64,000 nt of DNA from Dryas octopetala (GCA_963921425.1 OY992837.1:5801896-5865895); one strand, 5' to 3'; counted from the stretch's first letter, positions 1-11,853 are shown. Translations and numbers: made by a program. Notes: generated by a model not told the origin, from the letters alone.

Positions 1-268
1 CTGTAGAGTACTAATGTTCTCTTGGTAGATATCTGATATGTTTTGTTGTCAGAGTGTTAATCTTGAACCGCACATGCAAGCAAAAATCAACATAATCAAT
101 GGTTCACATTGGCAGTCTATCAATATAACATGTCAAACTGAACTGTATGACAAGAAACATTTTCATACAACTGTAATATATAATCTGAATCCCAAAAGTA
201 CCACAAAAGAGTGGCCTAAAAGTAGAAACTCTCTTAGTTGAACTTTTCAAGTTAAATAAACTTTGCAG

Positions 269-1469
269 ATTGTAAATCATGGAGTGGCAGCAGAAGTGTT
301 GCAGGGCATGAAAGATGCTGCGGCTAAGTTCTTTGAACTTCCATTAGAAGAGAAGAATAAGATTAAAATGCCATCAGATGACATACAAGGCTACGGCCAT
401 GTCAATGTGGTTTCCGAAGAGCAGATACTGGACTGGTGTGACGCTCTGGTTCTAGTGGTTTACCCATCAAGCTATAGAAAGCTCAAGTTTTGGCCAACCA
501 CACCAAAGGAATTCAAGTATGTTTCTAAAATTCATGGAAAAAACAAAGAGTATATAATGTTTCTTGAAATTTGAAAATACTAATTTTAAGTAGTTAAAGA
601 GAAATGTTAGTGTAATTGGTCTGTTTATACACAGGGGTGATTGCAAATTGTTGATGAGTGTGGACTTCACAAACCATTAATGATTTAGAGTCGCTCATGT
701 GTGTTTGGACGACTGAGCTAAACTTTAATATTAGCTTGTTGATTATTGGTGAAGGGAGGCTATTGAGGCATATTCTAGTGAAGTCAAAAAAGTTGGAAAG
801 GAGCTCATAAGGTCTCTATCTTTAATTATGGGGTTAGAGAAGGATGCTCTTCTTGGACTGCATCAAGAGTTGGTCCAAGCTTTGAAGGTGAACTACTATC
901 CTCCATGCTCCATGCCTGATAAAGTACTAGGTGTAAGTCCACACTCGGACACAAGCACCATAACCATACTTATGCAAGAAGACAATGTGACAGGATTACA
1001 GATTCAAAAAGAAGGTGAATGGGTGCCAGTCAAGCCAATTCCAAACGCCCTCGTTGTGAATGTTGGAGATGTTCTTGAGGTACTGTAAGCAGTATCCAAG
1101 ATTTTTCACTGATACTGTGAAAGTCTTCCTAGCTTATTAAATGAAATATGATTCTAATTGAACTATGAAAGAGAACAATATTTTATTTAAGCTTCATATT
1201 TGTTATTGCTATGGCAGATATGGAGTAATGCGAAGTATAAGAGCATTGAACACAGAGCTGTGACAACCGAAAGCAAGGCGAGGTTGTCTTATGCATCATT
1301 TCTTATTCCACATGACGATATGGAAGTTGAACCATTTGATCATATAGTGGAGTCCTCAGGGTCCCTTCGGATGTACAACAAAGTTAGATATGGAGATTAT
1401 CTGAGGCAATCCTTGAAGAGTAAACTGGAGGGGAAGGCACACACTCAAATGGCCAAGATCGAAAACTAA
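269..1469 (+). CDS. 2OG-Fe(II) dioxygenase, SRG1-like, copy 1 (5' exon outside window)
   Basis: Last three exons of a DOXC-class 2-oxoglutarate/Fe(II) dioxygenase: 269-516, 755-1079 and 1218-1469. Window base 1 corresponds to base 8851 of the intact copy downstream, so exon 1 lies just left of the window. Family hallmarks are visible: NYYPPC, the iron ligands HSD (exon 3) and the distal His in IEHRAVT (exon 4), and the 2-oxoglutarate-binding RLS. The predicted protein differs from the downstream copy at about 12 positions over these exons. One difference is Ala in SNAKYKS, where the relatives have Gly. Such soluble enzymes hydroxylate or demethylate small molecules; the substrate cannot be told from sequence. 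No stop or frameshift is seen in the visible part, so it may be functional. Confidence 0.85.
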
Positions 1470-1963
1470 GCAGAGGTTTCAATTTTCAGAAACCAGAGGA
1501 TAAGAGAATAAAAAGATTCAAAACAAATCTTCCATCATGACTTTTATGTGGGCTTGTCATATAAATGTAACATCATCAATGCTGTTTTTCATTTGTTTGT
1601 CAAGTAATGCTACATGTACCATCCCTATTATAGATTTGTCCTGTCTCTGTACATTATTTAATCCCATTGAAATGGAGTAAATTTTTAATTAACATAATAA
1701 AATTGTTATCATTTGGAGTTTCCGAAACAAAGTTGCAATACATCCAATGATGAAACACACAAGTAAGCTAGTGTGTGCTTAATGTCAAAAAGTTCAAAAC
1801 TAAACAGATGGAAAGCTCCAATTGCTCTATAACTAAGGAATCTTAAAATCATGGAAGAAGAAGATCCCCCTTAGCATACAAACAAAACTAAGGCCTATAA
1901 AACTCTTGGTGCTTAGAGTTAGAGATGAGGTTTAATATTACCTAAACAGTCCAAGAAGCAAAC
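1470..1963 (+). other. 3' UTR of copy 1 followed by a duplicated dioxygenase promoter
   Basis: The first part is the 3' UTR of copy 1. From about 1680 the sequence matches the region upstream of the intact copy (8260-8557) and the stretch at 10480-10735, including the TATA-like motif CTATAAAA near 1897. It leads straight into the broken exon 1 at 1964, so a complete dioxygenase promoter was duplicated here. Confidence 0.7.
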
Positions 1964-2245
1964 ATGGGTTCAAACACAGGGGAGGTTGCTATTGCACAAC
2001 TTATTCAAAACTAAACTTATGGGTCGTATCTGCCAGTACCAAATTTTCAAGAAATAGTAAGGACTGACCCTTTGCAAGTCCCTGAAAGATACCTCATTAG
2101 GAATCAAGAGGACATGCCAAAGAGTGTAGATAAGTGTCATCTTTCTTCTGAGATTCTGATCATCGATTTCTCTCTGCTCTCAAAAGGGCACAATGAGGAG
2201 CTTCATAAACTGGACCTGGTCTGCAAACAATAGGGATTCTTCCGG
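1964..2245 (+). pseudogene. Dioxygenase exon 1 remnant with two stops
   Basis: A clear relative of exon 1 of the 2OG-Fe(II) dioxygenase, starting with an ATG at 1964 and ending at the usual splice position near 2245. Two in-frame stops break it: TAA at 2012-2014, just after a small insertion, and TAG at 2231-2233, where the intact copies have TGG (Trp). Homology fades after the start of intron 1 and no exons 2-4 follow, so this is a truncated pseudogene. Confidence 0.88.
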
Positions 2246-2745
2246 GTAATTGACATTGAATATAACTGTAATCTATAATCTGATCCGTTCATTTTCTATG
2301 TTCATAGTTAAAGATCATCCGTACAAAAAATCGGCTAAATCGAAATTCATCTACCCATTCGATGATCATTAGAAAAACCACGATCGTTCATTAATTCGAT
2401 CACCATTATGTCACTTTTACATCTCCGATTGAGCTAATTTTTTGCACGAATTATCTTTGAGTGAGGAACTAAAATTTGAACGGTTCCGATCGTTGACAAC
2501 ACAATTGCATCGTTTGTTTATAAAAATATGTAACAAAATATATAATAAGACATATGTAAATTTATGTTTTATTATAGTTGTAATGTTGTATATAATTTTA
2601 AAAGTTTATTATTTATGGTATTACACTATTACTAACATAATAGTATTATATAATAACTTAATAAGCATATTAATAATTTATTGAAGTAAACAAACGAAAG
2701 AGCTATTAAATATGTTATGATTCACAAACTTGACAAATAAATTAG

Positions 2746-2840
2746 TCAGCTCAGTTGATTGAGAGTTGAAGCTTCTTATGTGAGGTTTCATGTTCAAATC
2801 ACAATATAGCCAAAATCCTATATTTTTTTTGAAGATATAT
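2746..2840 (+). repeat. tRNA-related SINE-like head
   Basis: The segment holds an A-box-like CAGCTCAGTTGATTGAG (about 2750) and, roughly 40 bp on, a B-box-like TGTTCAAATC (about 2791-2800), with a short T-run near 2823. This spacing is that of a pol III internal promoter. No cloverleaf acceptor stem was found, so it reads as a degenerate tRNA-derived SINE rather than a tRNA gene. I did not see flanking target duplications. Confidence 0.45.
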
Positions 2841-3483
2841 ATGTGTCTAAATAGGCTTTGGGCCCATTTTGGGCCGCACGTTCGGGCCTAGCCCGGCCTG
2901 GCCCTCCAAGCCCGCAAGTCAAAGCCCGATTGGCGGGCCTTGGGCTTGTATATTAAAGCCCAAGCTCGGCCTGGCCCGGCCTGAAAGCTCTATTGGGCTT
3001 CTATAATTCAAGCCCGAGCCCGGCCCGAATCTGAAAAATTTGGGTCGGGCTAGCCCGGCCCGACCCATTTCCAACCACTAGTTTTAGTAAGGGTAGATTA
3101 GGAAAATATGTTAGGTATATTAATAAGTTTTAATATTTTTTTAAATTAAATTGGGTAAAAAGAGTGTGTTGAGGCATTGATAAATAAATTTGGTCCTAAT
3201 AGCGGCATCCAAATTTTGGCTTTCTACATTTGAGGAGTGAGAGTGGCTCTCTATTTTTTATTTTTTAATATGTTATATTTTAAGTTGCTTTATTTTATGT
3301 TTAGAAGTAAACTAATGCTTGTTTGAATTAAAAAATAATTAAATATTTAATATTAGCTAGAATAGAAAAAGAGAATATTGTTAGAATAGTCACTTGAAAA
3401 GTGGCTAGCTAAAATAACATTTATAACTAGCAAGTTTAACTAAAATTTAGCTAAGAAATATAGAGCATTGTTGGAGATGCTCA
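2841..3483. other. Repetitive intergenic DNA, GGCCC-rich patch
   Basis: No gene. The stretch 2862-3075 is unusually rich in GGCCC/GGGCC words such as GCCCGGCCTGG, repeated in imperfect copies, and looks like part of a degenerate dispersed repeat. The rest is AT-rich. Confidence 0.5.
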
Positions 3484-3492
3484 AAAGAAATT

Positions 3493-4545
3493 GAGAAATT
3501 TTAATCAATAACTCCTTTCAATATTCCCTAAACTATTTTGACTCTCTAGTCCCAAATCTTATTTTTATGACCCTTTTGTTTTTTTTAGACCAAAATACCC
3601 TTATACAAATACATTGTGGCGACCAAACAGTCCTCCTGGCGACCATGTGGCGAGTCGAGTTACTGTAGCAGTCAAACCTTCCTCCATCTTCTTCCTGTAG
3701 GCTGCAGCAATCATAGAGAGCAACCTCCATCATCGGCCAACACCCATCATCTCCTCTTTCTATCTCTCTCCATTTTCTCTTAAATTAAATCTAAAAAAAA
3801 AAAAAAAAAAACCTAGATTTGGCTTTTTCTCTAAATAAGTTGAGAGGGAAGAGGGAGGAGAGAGAGAAAGACAGACAAAGATGAGATGTCACTGGGGGAG
3901 GTGGAGGATGGTGGTGGGCACCGGTCAGCGACCCATCATCTTCTCTCCCAACCCAAATCTTAAAAAAAATTTGAAAAATTTGAAAACTTAGATCTGGTGG
4001 AATGTGCTATAACCAGATCTAGTTAAATTTTTGGTAGCCACATGGTCGAATTTGTGGTTGCCACATGGTGGAATATGCTATAGCCATGTGGCGACCACAA
4101 ATTTGACCATGTGATGACCACAAATTCGATCAGATCTGAATATTTTTAAAGAAAAATTTATTTTATGAGGTTTTTTTTTGTGAGTTTTGCTCGGGCGACG
4201 TGAGTTTTTTTTCATTGGATTTTGCTAAGTTTGATGCTGCATCTGTTGGGTTTGTTGCATCAATTGGGTTTGCTGCATCTGCTGGGTTTACTGCAACGGC
4301 GAGGAATGGGGGTGCTGACGGCTGGGATGGCGAGTAGCGCGGCAACGATGAGGCAATGGTTGGATGGGGAAGAGAAAGTGGGGGAAAAAAAAAAAAAAAA
4401 AAAAAGCTACAGTAAAATAAGAGGGTTTTATATGTAGGATATTATGGATATTTCACAGGCAAAAAGGCCATAAAAATAAGATTTGGGACTAAGGGGTCAA
4501 AATAATTTAGGGAGTATTAAAATAGGTTATTGATTAAAATTTCTC
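3493..4545. mobile_element. Mutator-type non-autonomous TIR element
   Basis: Long terminal inverted repeats (roughly 85 bp) begin GAGAAATTTTAATCAATAAC and end with the inverse. The element is flanked by a perfect 9-bp target duplication AAAGAAATT at 3484-3492 and 4546-4554; a 9-bp duplication is typical of the Mutator superfamily. The 1053-bp body has no transposase. It is low-complexity and contains repeated phrases around GGCGACCA / CATGTGGCGACC (3615-3650 and 4080-4120). Short open frames inside are not credible genes. Confidence 0.82.
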
Positions 4546-4554
4546 AAAGAAATT

Positions 4555-5450
4555 AAATTAGATGGATAATGGAGACAATAATTAGTTTCTCCAGGGGCTA
4601 CTGGAAATCTGGGACGTGTCTGCTCTGTAGTTTGCTAGTTTAATGCAATTGGCCCAATTATATAAAGGATCAAATGAGAGACTAAATACACTAACAGGCC
4701 CACTAAAAAAGAGACTCGATACACTAAACGGCCCCACCAGTAAAACAAGGATATCAACTAGCCCATTGGGTCAATTAGAGAAGTCCACAACAAACAAAAA
4801 AAACACTAAAATTATTAAAAATTGGAATATTGTCACCTGGCCACCTCAACTGCCAAATTGCCTTGATGCAATTGCAGCATTGCACCACATGCAATAAAAA
4901 TTGTATTATTCTTTAGATTATTAAACACTGTTGAACTAGTTAAGAATATAAAAAAACAAAACAAGAAAAACAAAACAAAAGACCAAATGAATAAAAATTA
5001 TAATTGCCATTGTCTGATCCGGTTTAAACAGATAAAATTAATACAACAACAGCATCCATGATCCATCCCAGGCATAAACCATGAAATTATCCCGGCCCAT
5101 AATTAGATTCTTAATTATTTTTTGTTTGTTTAATCTGTAGAAGGAGTCAAACTTGAGACCTCTTTTAATATTAAGAAAAAAAATACCACTAAATCACAAA
5201 TTAGTTGATTTTGATATCAATAAAACTGTCGCTTTTGAATTTCTAAGTTTTCTTTTGTGCTTGATTTAGAGATTTTGTGCTTTCTTTTTGTATTTTTTTT
5301 TTATTCGTCTTTTTTTTTGGGGGGTCAAATGATAAGCCAAAATTATTCAACAAAGAAGGTGTTACATCAGACTCACAAAATTTTGATGCATATAAAGTCA
5401 CCAATAGGCTTATTTGCGTAAGCAATGATAACAGCATCCAACTGCTCAGT
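4555..5450. other. AT-rich intergenic DNA
   Basis: No recognisable gene, repeat boundary or RNA gene was seen between the Mutator-type element and the SINE. Short open frames lack coding character. Confidence 0.5.
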
Positions 5451-5466
5451 AAAGATTCTCATATCT

Positions 5467-5674
5467 CTAATTCCAAGGTATTGGAAGGGTAGCTGTAAAC
5501 CAAGAGACTCGAGTTTGAGTCTCCAGTTTGATCCTTACAGCCAAGCTGCAAAGGAGATAAAATACCTTGTGAATTCTCTAGGCTCAGCGTGAATTGCCTG
5601 CTTTTGGCCTGCCAAAAAGATTAGTCTGATGCGTGAAAGCTGACCCCGAACACCCTCGGTTACAAAAAAAAAAA
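5467..5674 (+). mobile_element. SINE with poly(A) tail and target duplication
   Basis: A body of about 208 bp ends in a run of A and is bounded by a perfect 16-bp direct repeat AAAGATTCTCATATCT at 5451-5466 and 5675-5690. That is the signature of target-primed retroposition. The 5' part contains GGGTAGCTG and GAGTTTGAGTCTCC, which resemble the A and B boxes of a tRNA-derived pol III promoter. No open frame of note is present. The family is not identified. Confidence 0.8.
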
Positions 5675-6129
5675 AAAGATTCTCATATCTTTAAAAAATT
5701 ACATGACTCTTTTCTTTGTTGTTTTTATTTGTTTGTTTTGTTGTTTGTTCTTGTTTGTCGGGTTTGATCTTTCTCCCAATTGCCGTCGATCTGTTAGTAA
5801 GTTCCTTTCCCGTTTGGGGTTTTAAATGAAGCTTCATTGAGGAAAAATAAAAAATTAATAACTAGCTGGCTGTGTTGTGCTGGACCGCTGGTTGGCATAT
5901 TAAGAAAAATCAAAATTTCCCCCTTTAAGTAAAATATTCTATGAATAAGGAGTGACGGGATTAATTTATAAGAAACCTAATAACAAAAGAACAAAAATTT
6001 AAACAAATCTACCTGCCATATTGACATATGTTATTAACATCGATCAGTCTTGGATTTATCACTGAGGATATAACTAGATAGTAGTAATTAATGTATACGT
6101 GTGATAAATTAAGTGCATTTGTAACACCA

Positions 6130-7244
6130 CATTAACCATCACACAAGTAGAAAGGAAGCCAGTTCCAATTGTTCTACAGCAAAGGAATCTTTAAATCAAG
6201 GAAGAAGAAGATCCACCTCAACTAACAAACAAACCTAATTAAGGAAAGAGTAATTAGAGCACTGGTCTATTAAGCTCTGGGTGTTTAGCAGCTTATAAAT
6301 ACATATATGCAACTTTAAATAGTGTTGCTTGTAAAAACTGTTAAGAGTTTAATTTAATTATTAAGCAGAATAATTATAGTCTCATTTTACAGGAAGTCAA
6401 TTTTTCAATTACCTATTCCTTAGAGTATCGGTGAGCTTAGAAGTCATTCACTACAAGTAACTTTAAGTGACTTTAAATAGAGTTACGAAAACCCTTACCA
6501 TCAATGAATTAAAAGAATATTTTTATCTTTGTTTTCCTTGTATTTCTTTTTCTTTCCTTTATTGTGATCCAATTTGGTCACCATGAGAAGGTTTAACAGA
6601 GGTCCTAATGTTCTCTTGGTATATGCTATGTTATCAAACTGTTAATCTAGAACAACACGCAAACCAAAGGAGATTTATCATAAGTGATCAGTGAACCTGC
6701 ATGGTGCTTATTAGTTCCGGACGTTTAACCGCGTTGGCGATCAACTCACGAAACCCCAAATTGCAGACAAGACGGCACTGATTGTTCTATAGCCGAAAGA
6801 CTCAATGGGCATAATCAATGGTTTACATACAGTCTATCAACATAATATGTCAAACTGTACTATATGAAAATAAACATTTTCGTATAACTGTAATATATAA
6901 TCTGAATCCAAACAAAGTACCACACAAAAAAGTGGCCTAATAGTAGAAACTCTCTTCATGGAATTACTTTTCAATCAAGTTGAATAAACTTTGCAGATGG
7001 TAAATCATGGAGTGACAGCAGAAGTGTTGCAGGGCATGAAGGATGCTGCAGCAAACTTCTATGAACTTCCATTAGAAGAGAAGAATAAGATTAAAATGCC
7101 ATCAGATGACATACAAGGATACGGACATGTCTATGTGGTTTCCGAAGAGCAGATATTGGACTGGTCTGACGCTCTGGTTCTCGTGGTTTACCCATCAAAC
7201 TATAGAAAGCTTAAGGTTTGGCCAACCACACCATAGGAATTCAA
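6130..7244 (+). pseudogene. Dioxygenase remnant: promoter, intron 1 and exon 2 only
   Basis: Pieces of another dioxygenase copy. About 6130-6300 resembles the promoter of the intact copies, about 6600-6996 resembles intron 1, and 6997-7244 is a full-length 248-bp exon 2 with an intact acceptor and donor. Exon 1 is missing. The exon carries the nonsense change CCATAG (7231-7236) where intact copies read CCAAAG. No exons 3-4 follow before a hAT-like insertion and the next gene. It is not functional. Confidence 0.85.
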
Positions 7245-7442
7245 GTATGTTTCTAAAATATTGTTAACATCAAGCATGTTGTTTTTGGTTTCTTTGTCAC
7301 TGTAAGCCACAAATCCTATGCACTTTTCTCTTTTATTGGATAAGTAAAATAATCTTATGCATTTTGTTACTTTTATTTGTACAAGTAAACGTTTTACATA
7401 ATCATATTCCTCTGTCTTGGTTGAAGAATAGCAAGGTCTTTG

Positions 7443-7765
7443 AGCCTGCAGGGTCGGCTTTGAGGGGGGTCGAGCTGTGCAGTCGCACAGGCCCCCAATT
7501 TGGGAGGGCCCCAAAATATTAAAAAAGCCTTAATAAAAAAGAAATGGTACACACTACCAACAACAAGAAATGAACAAAGAACCACAGAGGGTAGAAACCA
7601 ACGCTTCAACCACTTCAACCACTAAACGATTAAACGCAATTGTAATTATTCTTCCAATACATATATTTAAACACATACTATGTAATAAATTGATATTAAT
7701 ATATTTGGATTTAATATATCAAGTTAACCTAACAATATTCTTCTTCATTTTTGTGTCGCCACACT

Positions 7766-7852
<87 letters not shown>

Positions 7853-8160
7853 TTGATCTCCTCTTTATCCCACTCTTTCTCTGTCAAGACTAAAGAGTCC
7901 AATTTCAGATTTTGAGGAAGAATTTTGTTTTCGTTGAAAATTTGGACTAAAATAATTAAAACTTTTAACAAAATTTCAACAATTTCGATTCGGTAATATT
8001 TCGAAACCTCAAAAAAATGAAAATTTTTTTAATTTAATTCCATGGTTACGACACAGAGAAAGAAAATGCTCTTTGATAATATATATAATTTGTATATGAA
8101 AGTTATAGGGGCCCTAATTTAATTTTTGTACAGGGCCCCAAATTCTTTGAGACGGCCTTG
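7443..8160. mobile_element. hAT-like element with CT microsatellite
   Basis: The ends are related inverted repeats: the left is CAGGGTCGGCTTTGAG (from 7449), and the right, read in reverse, is CAAGGCCGTCTCAAAG. Both are followed inward by GGGCCC-rich sequence. GGTCTTT is repeated at 7435 and 8161, matching an approximate 8-bp hAT target duplication (7 of 8 bases). The left border is uncertain by about 6 bp. There is no transposase, so it is a non-autonomous element inserted within the old dioxygenase remnant. Confidence 0.6.
7767..7845. repeat. (CT)n microsatellite
   Basis: An uninterrupted CT dinucleotide run of about 79 bases inside the hAT-like element. It creates long artefactual open frames (Leu-Ser and Arg-Glu repeats) on both strands and should be length-polymorphic. 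Confidence 0.97.
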
Positions 8161-8484
8161 GGTCTTTCATGTTTATTTCTTTAAGAGACTTATATTTAAT
8201 GACCTAAAAATAATAATAACAACTATAGTTTACATTATGTGATCCGACTGAAACTGAGTAAATTAACATAATAAAGTTGTCATCCTTTGGAGTTTCCGAA
8301 ACAAAGTTGTGAAACATCCAATACGAATATGATAATTAAACACACAAGTAACTAAGTAAGCTAGTGTTCTTGTGCATTTGATGTCAAAACCAAACAGAGG
8401 GAAAGCTCCAATTGTTCTATAACTAAGGAATCTTTGCATCATGGAAGATGAAGATCCACCTTAGCTTACAAACAAAACTAAGGT

Positions 8485-8492
8485 CTATAAAA
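8485..8492 (+). promoter_or_regulatory. TATA box of intact dioxygenase copy
   Basis: CTATAAAA lies 66-73 bp upstream of the ATG at 8558. The same motif sits at an equivalent distance in the inverted copy (22780-22786) and in the duplicated promoters near 1897 and 10702, so it is conserved across the array. Confidence 0.65.
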
Positions 8493-8557
8493 CTCTTGGT
8501 GATTAGAGTTACAGATGCGGTTTAATTTTCACTAAACATTCAAGAAGCAACTTAAAC

Positions 8558-10283
8558 ATGAGTTCAAACACAGGGGAGGTTGCAGTTGCACCGACTTATG
8601 GGTCATCCCTGCCAGTTCCAAATGTTCAAGAAATAGTAAGAAGTGACCCTTTGCAGGTCCCTGAAAGATACCTTATTAGGAATCAAGAGGACATGCCAAA
8701 GAATACTGTAGATCATACGAGTCAACCTTCTTCTGAGATTCCAATCATCGATTTCTCTCTGCTCTCGAAAGGGCATAAGGAGGAGCTTCACAAACTGGAC
8801 ATGGCTTGCCAAGAATGGGGATTCTTTCAGGTAATTGACATTGAATATAACTGTAGAGTACTAATGTTCTCTTGGTAGATATCCGATATGTTTTGTTGTC
8901 AGAGTGTTAATCTTGAACCGCACATGCAAGCAAAAATCAACATAATCAATGGTTCACATTGGCAGTCTATCAACATAACATGTCAAACTGAACTGTATGA
9001 CAACAAACATTTTCATACAACTGTAATATATATTCTGAATCCCAAAAGTACCACAAAAGAGTGGCCTAAAAGTAGAAACGCTATTAGTTGAAATTTTCAA
9101 GTTAAATAAACTTTGCAGATTGTAAATCATGGAGTGGCAGCAGAAGTGTTGCAGGGCATGAAAGATGCTGCGGCTAAGTTCTTTGAACTTCCATTAGAAG
9201 AGAAGAATAAGATTAAAATGCCATCAGATGACATACAAGGCTACGGCCAAACCAATGTGGTTTCCGAAGAGCAGATACTGGACTGGTGTGACGTTCTGGT
9301 TCTAGTGGTTTACCCATCAAGCTATAGAAAGCTCAAGTTTTGGCCAACCACACCAAAGGAATTCAAGTATGTTTCTAAAATTCATGGAAAAAACAAAGAG
9401 CATATAATGTTTCTTGAAATTTGAAAATACTAATTTTAAGTAGTTAAAGAGAAATGTTAGTGTAATTGGTCTGTTTATACACAGGGGTGATTGCAAATTG
9501 TTGATGAGTGTGGACTTCACAAACCATCAATGATTTAGAGTCGCTCATGTGTGTTTGGACGACTGAGCTAAACTTTAATATTAGCTTGTTGATTATTGGT
9601 GAAGGGAGGCTATTGAGGCATATTCTAGTGAAGTCAAAAAAGTTGGAAAGGAGCTCATAAGGTCTCTATCTTTAATTATGGGGTTAGAGAAGGATGCTCT
9701 TCTTGGACTGCATCAAGAGTTGGTCCAAGCTTTGCGGGTGAACTACTATCCACCATGCTGCATGCCTGATAAAGTACTAGGTGTAAGTCCACACTCGGAC
9801 AGAAGCACCATTACCATACTTATGCAAGAAGACAATGTGACAGGATTACAGATTCAAAAAGAAGGTGAATGGGTGCCAGTCAAGCCAATTCCAAACGCTC
9901 TCGTTGTGAATGTTGGAGATGTTCTTGAGGTACTGTATATAGCTTAGGAAATGAAATATGATTCTAATTGAACTACATATTAAAGATAACAATATTTTAT
10001 TTAAGCTTCATATTTGTTATTGCTATGGCAGATATGGAGTAATGGAAGGTATAAGAGCATTGAACACAGAGCTGTGACAACCGAAAGCAAGGCGAGGTTG
10101 TCTTATGCATCATTTCTTATTCCACATGACGATGTGGAAGTTGAACCATTTGATCATATAGTGGAGTCCTCAGGGTCCCTTCGGATGTACAACAAAGTTA
10201 GATATGGACATTATCTGAGGCAATCCTTGAACAGTAAACTGGAGGGGAAGGCACACATTCAAATGGCCAAGATTGAAAACTAA
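8558..10283 (+). CDS. 2OG-Fe(II) dioxygenase, SRG1-like, intact copy
   Basis: Four exons, 8558-8830, 9119-9366, 9605-9929 and 10032-10283, join in phase to 365 codons plus stop, the normal family length. The N-terminal DIOX_N region contains PIIDFSLL and WGFFQIVNHG. The C-terminal jelly roll contains NYYPPC (220-225), iron ligands His237 and Asp239 (HSD) and His294, and Arg304-Ser306 for 2-oxoglutarate. Oddities against its relatives are Arg240 directly after the HxD motif (Thr in the others) and GYGQTN in place of GYGHVN. The family is soluble and acts in specialised metabolism (SRG1, codeine demethylase-like); the substrate is unknown. It is flanked by broken copies, with an almost identical copy 8850 bp upstream. 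Confidence 0.92.
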
Positions 10284-10479
10284 GCAGATGTTTCAATTTT
10301 CAGAAACCAGAGGATAAGAGAATAAAAAGATTCAAATCAAACCTTCTATCATGACTTTTATGTGGGTTTGTCATATAAATGTAACATCATCAATGCTGTT
10401 TTTCATTTGTTTGTCAAGTAATGCTACATGTACCATCCCTATTATAGATTTGTCCTGTCTCCGTACATTATTTAATCCC

Positions 10480-10735
10480 ATTGAAATGGAGTAAATTAAC
10501 ATAATAAAATTGTTATCCTTTGGAGTTTCCGAAACAAAGTTGCAATACATCCAATGATGAAACACACAAGTAAGCTAGTGTGTGCTTAATGTCAAAAAGT
10601 TCAAAACTAAACAGATGGAAAGCTCCAATTGCTCTATAACTAAGGAATCTTAAAATCAGGGAAGAAGAAGATCCCCCTTAGCATACAAACAAAACTGAGG
10701 CCTATAAAACTCTTGGTGCTTAGAGTTAGAGATGA
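10480..10735 (+). repeat. Third copy of the dioxygenase promoter segment
   Basis: Nearly the same sequence as 1680-1940, including CTATAAAA near 10702. It breaks off at the phrase GATGAGGTTT in the leader and is joined directly to the middle of a dioxygenase exon 2, so exon 1, intron 1 and most of exon 2 have been lost by deletion. Confidence 0.75.
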
Positions 10736-11775
10736 GGTTTTGGCCAACCACTACCCATCCCACTACAGAAAGCCTAAGTTTTGGCCAACCACACCATAGG
10801 GATTCAAGTATGTTTCTAACATATTGTTTCTTGAAATCTGAAAGCACTAGTTGAACTCAAAAGAGAAATGTTAGTGTCAGTCGTCCACTCATGGATAGGT
10901 GATTGATAGCCGTTATAAGTGTGAGTTTTTATACCATTGACGGTTTAGAATGGTTTAGAATCATCTACACATATGTGAACAAGTTAATTAACTAAACTCC
11001 CTTGACTTTCAATTTGTTGATAAAATTGTATTGGTGAAGGGAGGCTATTGAGGCATATTCTAGTGAAGTCAAAAAAGTTGGAGAGGAGCAAATAAGGTCT
11101 CTATCGTTAATTATGGGGTTAGAGAAGGATGCTCTTCTTGGACTGCATCAAGAGTTGGTCCAAGCTTTGCGGGTGAACTACGATCCTCTATGCTGCATGC
11201 CATAACCATACTTATGCAAGAAGACAATGTGACTGGATTACAGATTCAAAATGATGGAGAATGGGTGCCAGTCAACCCAATTCGAAATGCTCTCGTTGGG
11301 AATGTTGGAGATGTCCTTGAGGTACGTACTGTGAGTAGCATAAAAATGTTTCACTAATTCTCTAAAACTTTTCCTAAGAAATGAAAAATAGTAAAGTAAA
11401 AAAGAAGGGATACAAAAGTTTTATAGGTTTAACCGTTTAAGTGAAATATGATGCAATTGCTAATTGAACTATGAAAGAAAACAATATTAAGTATTTAAAG
11501 CATCATATTTATTATTGCTATGGCAGATATGGAGTAATGGGAAGTACAAAAGCATTGAACACAGAGCTGTGACGACCCAAACCAAGGCGAGATTATCATA
11601 TGCATCATTTCTTTTTCCACATGATGTGGAAGTTGAACCATTTGATCATATGGTAAAGTCCCCAGGGTCTCTTCGGATGTGCAAGAAAGTTCGATATGGA
11701 GATTATCTGGGGCAATCCCTTAAGATGAAAATGGAGGGGAAGGCCCAGACTCAAATGGCAAAGGTTGGAAATTAA
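10736..11775 (+). pseudogene. Dioxygenase pseudogene lacking HxD iron ligands
   Basis: The tail of exon 2 (about 10736-10805, with the nonsense CCATAG at 10793), intron 2, exon 3 (11040-11321) and exon 4 (11527-11775) are recognisable. Exon 3 has lost 43 bp between GCATGCC and ATAACC relative to intact copies. That shifts the frame and removes the His-x-Asp iron-binding motif. Exon 1 is gone. Exon 4 still reads IWSNGKYKSIEHRAV, so the break is fairly recent. An LTR retrotransposon has landed in the former 3' UTR. Confidence 0.92.
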
Positions 11776-11853
11776 GCAGATGCTTCAATTAACAGAAACC
11801 ACATGACGAGAATTAAAAAAGGATTTAAGTCCAAGTCCTCTAAGCATGCTGTG

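Noticed and set aside
2746..2812. Possible tRNA gene
   Set aside because: A- and B-box-like words are present but no acceptor stem, anticodon stem or T-stem pairs well; it fits a decayed SINE better.
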